Shown: positions 1-7,765 of the stretch, piece after piece | Numbering within the stretch: position 1 is the stretch's first letter | Layout: every line of letters starts with the position of its first letter | Assembly: GCA_903923905.1 (NCBI GenBank) | Contig: CAIXZH010000012.1 | Location: 1 to 34,229 of the forward strand | DNA length: 34,229 nucleotides | Reading direction: 5' to 3' | From: an uncultured Bacteroidia bacterium | Lineage (GTDB): Bacteria > Bacteroidota > Bacteroidia > Bacteroidales > Prolixibacteraceae | Program-made: the position numbers and the translations under genes | The notes under the pieces: model-generated | Told to the model about the DNA's origin: nothing | Database searches by the model: none | Seen by the model: only the letters and a program-made list of their open reading frames with translations

Positions 1-674
1 GCGGGGATGGCCATAATTAAAGTAATTAACTGGTAATTAATACTTTAAAGATACAAATTCCCGCGGTTTTAACCTAATAAATAATGAGTTATTTTACTGT
101 AAATCAGATAAATAACTAAGTTTTGAACGAACTATTGTTAATATATGTACCATTTTATTGAATATGTGTATAAATTGTAATTTATATCCAAGATAATGGG
201 AGCATTGCTTCCGATTTCCTCAGATTCCAAAACTCTCTGAATTGTAGTGATCAATCGGGAATGAGGCTTCATGACAGATCAAATCATGCTGGCCTTTTTC
301 CTTGAGTTCCTCAATGATGGGATATAATTCAGGTTTTATCACACTTCAAAAAAATAAGAACGTCAGGAATAAAACTTATGTTGCTAAATTGTGTTATCTT
401 TCTATTGGATGAACGCAACAGTTTTGCCTTCATATCGAATGATTAATATTCATCTATTCTGAAGACATTGAATGATTAAAATGGCTAAAGGTTTATCTAT
501 ATCTTCAATTGGGAGTAGTTCTGAAAAATATCTTTGGATTTTGAGCCGCATATCAAAAATGAATACTGAATTATATAGCTAATTGCTAGAAAAACAGAGA
601 AATAGAGGTTACGATATTTCAAAAATAATAATGGTTGAGCAAAAGGAGTCAAAAAATCTTAACATAGAATCAAA
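1..674. other. Gene-poor leader region
   Basis: No complete gene is supported here. Apart from the possible remnant at 138-342, the stretch is AT-rich. A 33-codon frame at 481-582 (plus) has no recognisable features and is probably chance. The promoter of the operon starting at 675 must lie in or before this stretch, but I could not find a convincing -33/-7 pair. Confidence 0.4.
138..342 (-). pseudogene. Possible frameshifted remnant of an unknown small protein
   Basis: Reading the minus strand from a GTG at 340-342 gives about 40 residues of protein-like composition (VIKPELYPIIEELKEKGQHD and onward to FPIDHY) before a stop at 220-222. A second minus-strand frame then carries on with ESEEIGSNAPIILDINYN and stops at 138-140. 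The two pieces join sensibly if one base was lost or gained near 225. I do not recognise the family. The second half becomes AT-rich and could be chance. No gene on either side depends on it. Treat it as a weak candidate for a broken gene. Confidence 0.28.
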
Positions 675-1082
675 ATGAGAATAAAAAGTATAATTATTTG
701 TTATCTACTTACTTTTATCGTATTTCTGATAGTAGATTTGTTGTGGCTGGGCTTCATTGCTAAAGACCTTTACCAAAAATATATGGGCAGTTTTTTAACT
801 GATAGGATTAATTGGACTGCCGCTTTTATCTTCTACTTAATTTACGTTTTGGGGATTTCAATTTTTGCCATTTATCCTGCAGTGAACAGAGGTTCTGCTT
901 TTAACGCAATTTTGATGGGGGCATTATTTGGTATTTTCACATATGCTACCTATGATTTAACAAATTTAGCTACACTCAAAGGCTGGCCAGTAGCGATTGT
1001 TCTTATTGATATTTTATGGGGTGCAGTTCTGTCGGCAGTAGTTAGTTTTTCTGGTTTTCACTTAGTTAAATGGTTTAGTTAA
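675..1082 (+). CDS. DUF2177 family membrane protein
   Basis: A 135-residue, almost entirely hydrophobic protein with four predicted transmembrane segments (about residues 5-27, 48-68, 76-97 and 105-130). The N-terminal pattern (FLIVDLLWLGFIAKDLYQKY) and the central GxxFGIFTYATYDLTNLATL match the DUF2177 family of small bacterial inner-membrane proteins, whose biochemical role is unknown. Length agrees with the family. It is the first gene of a tight plus-strand operon: only 8 bases separate it from the FakA-DegV fusion. Its job may therefore be linked to the envelope or to lipid metabolism, but that is inference from context only. Confidence 0.85.
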   Translation: MRIKSIIICYLLTFIVFLIVDLLWLGFIAKDLYQKYMGSFLTDRINWTAAFIFYLIYVLGISIFAIYPAVNRGSAFNAILMGALFGIFTYATYDLTNLATLKGWPVAIVLIDILWGAVLSAVVSFSGFHLVKWFS

Positions 1083-1090
1083 GCATAGAA

Positions 1091-2890
1091 ATGTATAAAA
1101 TTGAAGCACCTTATATCAACGGAAAATTTCTTTACTATGCATTTGTTGCGGGTGGAAATCAAATACTGCAAAATCAGATGCAAATCAACGCAATAAATAT
1201 TTTCCCGGTAAATGACAAAGACACTGGAACAAACCTTGCTTCAACAATTCGTTTTGTAATCGACAATATCAAACCAAATAAATCATATAAAACAACTGTA
1301 AATAATATTGCGGATGCAGCATTAATCGGTGCCAGAGGTAATTCTGGAGTTATTTTCGCTCAGTTTTTGTATGGATTGAGTCGTGAAACTATCAGCAAAC
1401 CAGTGATAACTCTTCCCGAGTTCGCTGAAAGTATAAGAAAATCAATTCCTTACATTTATGAGGCCATTGCAAATCCTGTTGAAGGGACGATGTTAACGGT
1501 TATTAAAGAGTGGTCGGATTTTATCAATGGTAAAAAAGAAGCTATTCACGATTTTAAAAGTGTGATAATTGATTCATTTGCAGTGTTGGAAAAATCACTT
1601 GCAGAGACTACTTTAAAATTAAAAGTATTAAACAGGTCAGGTTTTGTTGATGCTGGAGCAAAAGGGTTTGTATTATTTATTAAAGGGATCATTGATTTTA
1701 TAAAAAATAGAAATATCCGTAGCCTGGTACTTGACTCCCAGGAAATTATTTCCTTGATTCATTCAGAGGAAATAACTGCCGAAGAAATCAGGTATCGTTT
1801 TTGTACAGAAGCGATTATAAAGAATGTTGTCACAAGCAAGCCAGATCTTCAGAAAATCTTAAGCAAAAATGGTGATTCGGTTGTTGTTGCAGGATCTGAA
1901 AGTATTTGTCGTATTCATGTGCATACGAATAATCCGGCGGAACTTTTTCATCAATTGCAATATGTGGGAACCATAACATACCAGAAAGTGGATGATATGG
2001 TCCGACAACAGGAAGCAGCTATTAAAAGAAAATGGAATATTGCTCTTGTTACTGATTCTACTTGTGATTTATCGCAGGAGCTAATCGATTTTTATCAAAT
2101 AAATGTTGTTCCGCTTAATTTAAATTTTGGCGATAATCATTATTTGGATAAAGTAACCATTCAACCCGATCAGTTTTATGATTTGCTGGAAACCCATGCC
2201 GAATTCCCCAAAACATCTCAAATTAACGAGCAAACATTTACTAACTTGTATTCACATTTGGCTTCTCATTTTGATGCTATAATTGCCATCCATCTTACGA
2301 GTGAGTTTAGCGGAACTTTTGCAAATAGCCAAAAAGCCGGCATGCGCATTTCAAAAGAGTTTAACAAACCGGTTTTTGTAATTGACTCAAAAAATTTGTC
2401 CGGAGCACTTGGATTACTTGTGCTGAAAGCTGCGCAAAACATTGAAGCCGGTAAGTCTTTGGAATCAATTGTTAAAACTCTTGAAAATGATGTGATTCAA
2501 ACAAAAATATTTGTCAGTGTAAGAAATTTAAAATACATGATTAAGGGAGGACGAGTTTCCAAACCTAAAGGTTTATTCGCTATGGCAATGGGATTAAATC
2601 CGGTAATTTCCATGGATGGAAATGGAAAATCTCACCTTTTTGGTAAAACCTTTAGTCAGGAAGCAAGTTTGAATAAAATATATGCTCATATTTTAAAAAT
2701 TATCAGTGAAAAGAGAATTTGGAACTATATTATTCTTCATGCCCATAATTCTGACGGGGCTCAGAAAGCAGAAGAGAAGATGAGGCAGATGACGGGGAAA
2801 GACGCTGTTTCAGTTGTCGATATTTCTCCTGTAATTGGGATGCATGCCGGGAGTGGTGCGATAGCCATTTCCCTTTTATTTACTAATTAA
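1091..2890 (+). CDS. FakA-DegV (FakA/FakB) fusion protein, predicted fatty-acid kinase
   Basis: A 599-residue fusion. Residues 1-205 are a DAK2/DhaL-type kinase domain with the metal/nucleotide motif NDKDTGTN at 41-48 (the family usually shows PDGDTGTN) and GARGNSGVIFAQFL further on. Residues about 235-305 match the middle domain of FakA, including KxHVHTNNPAELF (here CRIHVHTNNPAEL). From about residue 315 to the end is a DegV/FakB fatty-acid-binding fold (ALVTDSTCDL, KTSQIN, HLTSEFSGTF, GGRVSKPKG, HAGSGA). In Firmicutes FakA and FakB are separate: FakB presents a fatty acid and FakA phosphorylates it to acyl-phosphate. Here both are in one chain. It lies 8 bases after the DUF2177 gene and 11 before the DUF1295 gene, and just upstream of plsY, whose product uses acyl-phosphate. 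The domain assignments are firm; the kinase activity and substrate are inferred. Confidence 0.88.
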   Translation: MYKIEAPYINGKFLYYAFVAGGNQILQNQMQINAINIFPVNDKDTGTNLASTIRFVIDNIKPNKSYKTTVNNIADAALIGARGNSGVIFAQFLYGLSRETISKPVITLPEFAESIRKSIPYIYEAIANPVEGTMLTVIKEWSDFINGKKEAIHDFKSVIIDSFAVLEKSLAETTLKLKVLNRSGFVDAGAKGFVLFIKGIIDFIKNRNIRSLVLDSQEIISLIHSEEITAEEIRYRFCTEAIIKNVVTSKPDLQKILSKNGDSVVVAGSESICRIHVHTNNPAELFHQLQYVGTITYQKVDDMVRQQEAAIKRKWNIALVTDSTCDLSQELIDFYQINVVPLNLNFGDNHYLDKVTIQPDQFYDLLETHAEFPKTSQINEQTFTNLYSHLASHFDAIIAIHLTSEFSGTFANSQKAGMRISKEFNKPVFVIDSKNLSGALGLLVLKAAQNIEAGKSLESIVKTLENDVIQTKIFVSVRNLKYMIKGGRVSKPKGLFAMAMGLNPVISMDGNGKSHLFGKTFSQEASLNKIYAHILKIISEKRIWNYIILHAHNSDGAQKAEEKMRQMTGKDAVSVVDISPVIGMHAGSGAIAISLLFTN

Positions 2891-2901
2891 TCCTTTTTGA
2901 T

Positions 2902-3678
2902 ATGGTTACATTAATTTTGCAAGCCTCGCTCATCATTTTGGTTTTAGTAACCTTACTTTGGTTTTGGAGTGTCATAATAACAAATGTCAGCATTATTGAT
3001 CTCTTCTGGGGCTTTGGGTTTGTAGTTGTCAATACATTCTACATATTGATGTCGGGAGAACCGGATACCAGAAAAATCCTAATGTTAATATTGGTTACTG
3101 TCTGGGGGCTAAGGCTTTCCTGCTATCTTGCATGGAGAAACATTGGCAAAGGGGAGGATTTTAGATACCGGGAATTCAGAAATAAATATGGCCCTGCCCG
3201 CTATTGGTGGGTCAGCTTTTTTCAAACCTTTATTTTGCAGGCCGTATTGATTATGATTGTATCGTTGCCATTATTAGGAGTTTGTGTGAGCATTCACTCA
3301 AATAGGCTTAATGTCCTGGATTATCTTGGAATTTTGATATGGCTGATTGGTTTTACATTTGAAGCCGGTAGCGATTTTCAATTATCGCGTTTTAAAAAAA
3401 ATCCCCAAAACAAAGGTAAGGTTCTGAATACCGGGTTTTGGAAATACACAAGGCATCCAAATTATTTTGGCGATTCGGCGGTTTGGTGGGCCTATGCCCT
3501 TTTTAGTCTGGCAGCCGGAAGTTATTGGCAAATTACAGGTTCCATAGTGATGACTTTACTGATTATTAAAGTCTCAGGGGTCGCCCTGCTGGAAAAAACC
3601 TTAAACAATACGAAACCGGAATACCGTGAATATATTCAAAAGACCAGTTCCTTTTTACCATGGTTCCCTAAGAAATAA
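2902..3678 (+). CDS. DUF1295 family membrane protein (steroid 5-alpha-reductase-like)
   Basis: A 258-residue polytopic membrane protein with about six to seven hydrophobic helices. It belongs to the DUF1295 family, related to the C-terminal domain of 3-oxo-5-alpha-steroid 4-dehydrogenases and isoprenylcysteine methyltransferase-like enzymes. Supporting motifs are WGLRLSCYLAWRN, EDFRYREFRNKYG, a conserved cytosolic loop with GFWKYTRHPNYFGD near residues 178-191, and EYREYIQKTSSFLPWFP at the C-terminus. Related proteins reduce or modify lipid substrates with NAD(P)H, but the specific reaction of this bacterial group is not established. It is the third gene of the operon beginning at 675 and starts 11 bases after the fusion gene's stop, so a lipid-related role would fit. 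Confidence 0.85.
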   Translation: MVTLILQASLIILVLVTLLWFWSVIITNVSIIDLFWGFGFVVVNTFYILMSGEPDTRKILMLILVTVWGLRLSCYLAWRNIGKGEDFRYREFRNKYGPARYWWVSFFQTFILQAVLIMIVSLPLLGVCVSIHSNRLNVLDYLGILIWLIGFTFEAGSDFQLSRFKKNPQNKGKVLNTGFWKYTRHPNYFGDSAVWWAYALFSLAAGSYWQITGSIVMTLLIIKVSGVALLEKTLNNTKPEYREYIQKTSSFLPWFPKK

Positions 3679-3720
3679 ACGACAATGAATCTTATTAATA
3701 AAAATATCTGACTATCTAAT

Positions 3721-3728
3721 TAATTTTG
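3721..3728 (+). promoter_or_regulatory. Candidate Bacteroidota -7 promoter element for plsY
   Basis: TAATTTTG fits the Bacteroidota primary sigma -7 consensus TAnnTTTG. It lies in the 160-base gap upstream of plsY. I see no clear TTG at the right spacing for the -33 box, so this is only a half match. It would give plsY its own promoter, separate from the 675-3678 operon. Confidence 0.3.
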
Positions 3729-3841
3729 TACATTGCTTATTTAAATGATTAATAAAAATGAAAAAGTAGTTTACATATTTAATTCGCAGAGCTGGCCGAA
3801 AAGCATGATAATGAGGCTTTATGTATTCTTCAGAAAATGAG

Positions 3842-4444
3842 ATGAATTTCAACTTAGAAGTTTTATTTGTTTTGCTATCGTATTTAATAGGTTCAATACC
3901 TGTTGGCTACCTGTTAACCAAGTTTTATACCGGTAAAAATATCCTGAAAATGGGAAGTGGCAATGTGGGTTCCACCAATGTAGGCCGCGTGGCCGGGAGA
4001 AAAATCGCTTTGATCACCCAACTTTTGGATATGTCAAAAGGTTTTTTAACGGTGGCTTTTTATCTCTATTTTACAGAGGATAAGAAGATTGAATCTGTTA
4101 TTTCTGTTTATGTACTTGCACTGGCAGCTATTATCGGTCATGATGTCAGTATTTTTCTGAAATTCAAAGGGGGAAAAGGTGTGAATACCACCTTAGGTGC
4201 ATCAGTTTTAATTGCTCCATTTTCTGTTTTCATTTCGGTAGCTGTCTATTTTATTGTGAAAATGCGGTTTAAATACGTTTCGCTGGGTTCCATGATTCTG
4301 GGAATATCACTGCCATTTACTGAATTAATTTTTCATGGGTTTACTTCAACTTTTTATTATTTGATGTTTTGCATGGCTCTAATTATACTCATGCACCGTA
4401 AGAATATCGTCCGGTTATTGCATAATCAGGAACTTTCGTCCTGA
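3842..4444 (+). CDS. plsY: Glycerol-3-phosphate acyltransferase PlsY
   Basis: PlsY is an inner-membrane enzyme that transfers an acyl chain from acyl-phosphate to glycerol 3-phosphate, making lysophosphatidic acid, the first step of phospholipid synthesis. The family's three signature segments are present: SYLIGSIPVGYLLTK near the N-terminus, GSGNVGSTNVGR (usual GxGNxGxTN) and KGGKGVNTTLGA. Several transmembrane helices and a length of 200 residues match the family. I prefer the ATG at 3842 because it puts the first helix at the usual distance from the start; an in-frame ATG at 3821 would add seven residues. The predicted acyl-phosphate-producing fusion gene lies two genes upstream. Confidence 0.93.
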   Translation: MNFNLEVLFVLLSYLIGSIPVGYLLTKFYTGKNILKMGSGNVGSTNVGRVAGRKIALITQLLDMSKGFLTVAFYLYFTEDKKIESVISVYVLALAAIIGHDVSIFLKFKGGKGVNTTLGASVLIAPFSVFISVAVYFIVKMRFKYVSLGSMILGISLPFTELIFHGFTSTFYYLMFCMALIILMHRKNIVRLLHNQELSS

Positions 4445-4480
4445 AAAGTCCTAAACTCAGCTTTCCTGGATGGGGACTTT
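4445..4480 (+). terminator. Weak terminator-like hairpin after plsY
   Basis: AAAGTCC at 4445-4451 can pair with GGACTTT at 4474-4480, starting right after the plsY stop codon, with a 22-base loop and a pyrimidine-rich tail (ctttattg). The long loop and short stem make this only a possible terminator. Confidence 0.3.
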
Positions 4481-4688
4481 CTTTATTGTACTATTCAATC
4501 CTAAGATCCATATCGATTTGTAATCCAACAATTGTATTGCAGATTTTTTTTGCGAAAGACTGACCCTGCTATCGTTTAAGTCACTTCCCGTTTAACTATT
4601 TGCCTTCTTTAGATTCGGCTACTTATATTGGAACGGTTACTTGAACAAGTGAAAAAGGCGAGGCTTTTTTGTCATCGCTTTCCAATTA

Positions 4689-5040
4689 TCAGAACCAATA
4701 TCCGAAGTAGTCCGAGAAAGTTAGTTTTTCAGTTGAATATGAGTATCCCAAAGTCATATCCAGTGGTCCAAAAAGTGTTTTCAATGAATATTTTATACCC
4801 GTACCGAATATCAAATCCTTTCCCGTTGACATATCATTCCTTGACCATAAGGCTATTTATTAATACAGAAACATGCTGTAAACTGGTAACTTTAAACCGA
4901 AGGCCAATTAATCCGATGTATGCAAAGCGCCCCGTCAGGTTAACGGCCGAAAGCCCTATGAAAGGTAGATGGTAATTGAAATACAGTGATTAGGGTTCTC
5001 CCCCGACGAGTGTTATTTTAGCCGTAGTAAATGTCAATTA
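4689..5040 (-). pseudogene. Decayed C-terminus of a patatin/Omp85-type outer-membrane beta-barrel protein
   Basis: Minus-strand translation gives barrel C-terminus sequence spread over frames. From 5040 downwards one frame reads TLVGGEP, an in-frame stop (4990-4992), then FNYHLPFIGLSAVNLTGRFA and YIGLIGLRFKVTSLQHVSVL. A frameshift near 4850 moves to a second frame reading GTGIKYSLKTLFGPLDMTLG and YSYSTEKLTFSDYFGYWF, ending at a stop at 4689-4691. GGxP...QxPFxG, KTxxGPLxxxxxYS and a final aromatic FGYWF are characteristic of the last strands of Bacteroidota patatin-like phospholipase/Omp85-type barrels. At least one stop and one frameshift break it, and no upstream catalytic part is visible. 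The barrel assignment is from pattern recognition; the exact family is uncertain. Confidence 0.6.
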
Positions 5041-5150
5041 CTCCACCTGAAATATCAATTGATCCCTTTTGAATTACAATTTTGTATGGATCTGGTATGT
5101 ATCAGAATAAAATACAGCTACAATTTACTTGTAACTGTATTTTATTCAAG

Positions 5151-5193
5151 TAGCGAGAACCGGGGATGATCCGGTGACCTCATGATTATGAAT
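5151..5193 (-). pseudogene. 3' half of a tRNA-Met-like gene (CAT anticodon loop to discriminator)
   Basis: On the minus strand this reads as an anticodon loop TTCATAA (CAT), a 3' anticodon-stem strand TCATG, a variable loop AGGTC, a perfect 5-bp T-stem ACCGG/CCGGT around a 7-base loop ATCATCC, then TCTCGCT plus A. These are the parts of an elongator tRNA-Met from the anticodon to position 73. The 5' half is absent: the sequence past 5193 gives no matching anticodon-stem strand, D-arm or AGCGAGA acceptor strand. The T-loop also lacks the normal TTCRA. It is therefore a dead fragment. Half tRNAs of this kind are typical leftovers of integration at a tRNA gene. Confidence 0.45.
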
Positions 5194-5649
5194 GTCGTAG
5201 ACATTTTGTGTACTATTTATCATCTAACTGTATTTCAGGTAGATTTAAACTTTTCACAATTAAATATATTGAATTGCCTATCACTATTTGTCATATTTCA
5301 GGTAAGGAGCCTGTCAAGATTTTCCCGGAGATTTTCCCCCGCAATGTACCAGCAGATTTCCATTGATTCTAACCAAATCATCGATTTTCAATGAATCGGC
5401 TTAATAACCTAACTAAAGCTTATACTTTTGTTTAATTCACAAGGTTAAAATAGGATCTTTAAGACAAAAAAATACCCCGTTCAAGGTTAAGGAGTAAAAA
5501 TTACTGCTTCAGTACTTATTATAAATATTTAACAATACTTCAAGGAATTAGGCATTAAGGAGTAACTTAAAAAATGTTTATTTATTAAAAGTCTGATTTT
5601 ATCAATTTTTTGCCGAATATTGTCGCGGAATTATAACTAAACAACTCTT
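5193..5649. other. Intergenic region before the YeiH-type gene
   Basis: No gene is supported. A 70-codon frame at 5182-5394 (plus) overlaps the tRNA fragment and looks random. TACTTTTG at 5423-5430 fits the TAnnTTTG -7 motif but lies 220 bases before the next gene and has no clear -33 partner. The 11-mer TTAAGGAGTAA occurs twice, at 5487-5497 and 5555-5565, both upstream of the transporter gene; its meaning is unknown. Confidence 0.4.
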
Positions 5650-7044
5650 ATGACAAAAAATACAACTGAATTAGCGGGTTCAAATAAACCTTCAGGCTGG
5701 CAGGAATTCTGGATAAAAGAGGACTGGTGGGCCGTTTGGCTTGGTCTTGGCATCGTAATTCTGGCCTATGTTTTTTATCTGACCGGCTCCAGCATCTCAT
5801 GGATTGCAGTAGCTCCTGCCAAATGGTCAACCTGGTCACAACTTGCCACCCAATTTTCAACAAATGCGGTTCGGTACGTCGCTTTGCTTGGTGCTTTTTT
5901 GATTCTCTTCACTATTGTAATATCATTCATAGGGCAAAAGCCCAAGGTTTTTATTCCATCTTTTATATTTGTCTTTATCTTTTCTGCAATCATCTACACC
6001 GCTGGCAGCTGGGATCAAGCTAATCGCTATAATCTGGAACCGCCACTGGTGGCTCTCCTGCTTGGACTGATAATTTCAAATTTAATTGGATTGCCCCGTT
6101 GGCTCGATGCAGGCTTCCGGGTCGAATTTTATATTAAACTTGGCATTGTCCTGTTGGGAGCCACTTTGCCCTTCACGTTAATTATCTGGGCTGGGCCTGT
6201 AGCTATTTTGCAGGCTTCAATTGTCTCCATCGTTACCTTTTTAGTGATCTACTTAACAGCCCGGAGGCTGGGTCTGGACAACCGTCTGGCTGCAGTATTA
6301 GGGGCGGGTGGCGCTGTCTGTGGTGTGTCAGCATCGATTGCGGTTGCTGGTGCAGTTCGGGCCAAGAAAGAGCACCCCCCAATTGCCATAAGTCTGGTCA
6401 TATTCTGGGCCATTATTCTCATTTTTGCCTTACCATTGATTTCACGCATGCTTCACCTTTCGACTGGAGTAGCCGGCGCCTGGATTGGGACATCCGAATT
6501 CGCAGACGCTGCCGGCCTGGCTGCTGCTCAGTCCTATGGTGGCTTGGCTGGTACAGACTTGAGTATATCAGGAACGCCGGACCAGGCCCTTGCATCCTAT
6601 ACACTGATTAAAGTTATCGGACGAGACATGTGGATCGGGATCTGGGCATTTGTATTGGCACTCATTTCAGTCACAGTTTGGGAACGTTCTGAAACCAACT
6701 CAAAAGTTCAGGTCGGACAGATATGGTGGCGCTTCCCCAAATTCATAATTGGGTTCCTAATCGCTTCGGTACTTACAACGTTGATAGTTCGTGGAAATAC
6801 ATTGGTCGATTACAATAAATTGGTGAAACCCTCCCTTATCGTCCCTATTACGTCGTTGCGAACTTGGGTGTTCACCTTTAGTTTCTTTAGTATCGGGCTT
6901 ACTACGCGATTCCGCGAATTGGCCACTGCCGGCATCAAACCCTTTTTAGCGTTCACTTTCGGAGTCGTTGTAAATGTAATTTTGGGATATATCCTTTCAG
7001 TAATCGTTTTCGGTCATTACTGGTCTTCCTTTGTGACGCATTGA
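5650..7044 (+). CDS. YeiH family putative sulfate exporter (UPF0324)
   Basis: A 464-residue polytopic membrane protein of the YeiH/UPF0324 (Cons_hypoth698) family, often annotated as putative sulfate exporter, though direct transport data are scarce. Family motifs are clear: PPLVALLLGLIISN, FRVEFYIKLGIVLLGATLPF, GAGGAVCGVSASIAV, a cytosolic AKKEHPP and GAWIGTSEFADAAGLAAAQS. E. coli YeiH has about 350 residues; here about 110 extra N-terminal residues add roughly three hydrophobic segments (about residues 28-47, 75-97 and 100-120). The start at 5650 is the first ATG after a long AT-rich leader. The gene stands alone, with no adjacent LysR-type regulator, which often accompanies yeiH in Proteobacteria. 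Confidence 0.87.
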   Translation: MTKNTTELAGSNKPSGWQEFWIKEDWWAVWLGLGIVILAYVFYLTGSSISWIAVAPAKWSTWSQLATQFSTNAVRYVALLGAFLILFTIVISFIGQKPKVFIPSFIFVFIFSAIIYTAGSWDQANRYNLEPPLVALLLGLIISNLIGLPRWLDAGFRVEFYIKLGIVLLGATLPFTLIIWAGPVAILQASIVSIVTFLVIYLTARRLGLDNRLAAVLGAGGAVCGVSASIAVAGAVRAKKEHPPIAISLVIFWAIILIFALPLISRMLHLSTGVAGAWIGTSEFADAAGLAAAQSYGGLAGTDLSISGTPDQALASYTLIKVIGRDMWIGIWAFVLALISVTVWERSETNSKVQVGQIWWRFPKFIIGFLIASVLTTLIVRGNTLVDYNKLVKPSLIVPITSLRTWVFTFSFFSIGLTTRFRELATAGIKPFLAFTFGVVVNVILGYILSVIVFGHYWSSFVTH

Positions 7045-7144
7045 GGAATGAACCGGGCATCTTTTAAAATAAACCACAAACCTGGATGAATAAAATCAAT
7101 AAACGAGCGGCATCCGACCATTAAAAATAATTTTGAACGGATGA

Positions 7145-7196
7145 AACCCTCATGAACCTACATCCACAAAAGGCAATGTATAAATCATTGAGGGTT
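7145..7196. terminator. Long-loop inverted repeat downstream of the YeiH-type gene
   Basis: AACCCTCA at 7145-7152 pairs with TGAGGGTT at 7189-7196. The loop is 36 bases and there is no T-tract on either side, so it is not a standard terminator. It might be an mRNA end structure or chance. Confidence 0.2.
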
Positions 7197-7246
7197 CCAC
7201 ACAGATCAAGAATCTAAATATTGGCAAGTAATTAAATTTTATACGG

Positions 7247-7483
7247 GTGAAAATTTTCAATTCAATTCAATTGGGTACTTCCGGGCCAATCTGCCAAATT
7301 TGTACCTATTTCCTAAACGATCCGGCTCTCATCGAAAAGGTCTATCCAGGACTTAAGGTCATGAGTTCTGGGTTTGCCTCCGTGCGGGATCAGGACGGTT
7401 TCTGCGATTATAATCAATTGTATCTTTCTGCACGGGACCATTGTAAATACTTTGCCCCATGCATATCTGAATTTAACGAATAG
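7247..7483 (+). CDS. Small Cys-rich protein, possible metal or Fe-S binding
   Basis: A 78-residue soluble protein starting with GTG. Five cysteines stand in a CxxC (16, 19) ... GFC (53) ... DHCKYFAPC (66, 72) pattern. Pairs of this kind, CxxCxYF near the start and GxC plus CxxF near the end, occur in many small zinc- or iron-sulfur-binding proteins, so metal binding is plausible. I cannot name the family. The composition is non-random and the end (SARDHCKYFAP) looks conserved in style, which is why I accept it as a gene despite its length. It lies about 200 bases after the YeiH-type transporter and 280 before the next gene, so it may be transcribed alone. There is no signal peptide, suggesting a cytoplasmic location. 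Confidence 0.6.
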   Translation: MKIFNSIQLGTSGPICQICTYFLNDPALIEKVYPGLKVMSSGFASVRDQDGFCDYNQLYLSARDHCKYFAPCISEFNE

Positions 7484-7679
7484 GAGGCGATAGAAAACTG
7501 TTACCATCCAAATTTATTCTGATAGATAAATCTCACGTTTTAAGGTGTCGATTTTGGATGGAAAAATTTCTGTATAAACAATTTCCCAGGGACGACCACT
7601 CTTGGTGGAAGATATCTACCATCTGTCAATGTGGCACATTTAACTGTATCTATCTCTATATTTAACTGTTATCCGGTCC

Positions 7680-7709
7680 TAAACGGATATATTCGTTTCT
7701 ATCCGTTTA
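7680..7709. promoter_or_regulatory. Perfect 10-bp dyad upstream of the conserved hypothetical gene
   Basis: TAAACGGATA at 7680-7689 and TATCCGTTTA at 7700-7709 are exact inverted repeats separated by 10 bases, so their centres are 20 bp (about two helical turns) apart. The site ends 56 bases before the start at 7766. No T-tract follows, which favours an operator or an RNA 5' hairpin over a terminator. The binding factor is unknown. Confidence 0.4.
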
Positions 7710-7765
7710 TTGTGATGCTTTCCATATTTATATGATCTATTTTTAATAAACTTAATTTAAAATGT

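Noticed and set aside
4628-4975. 115-codon plus-strand frame
   Set aside because: It is the shadow of the minus-strand outer-membrane barrel remnant; its own composition has no recognisable pattern.
5182-5394. 70-codon plus-strand frame
   Set aside because: Starts within the tRNA-Met fragment and looks like random AT-rich sequence.
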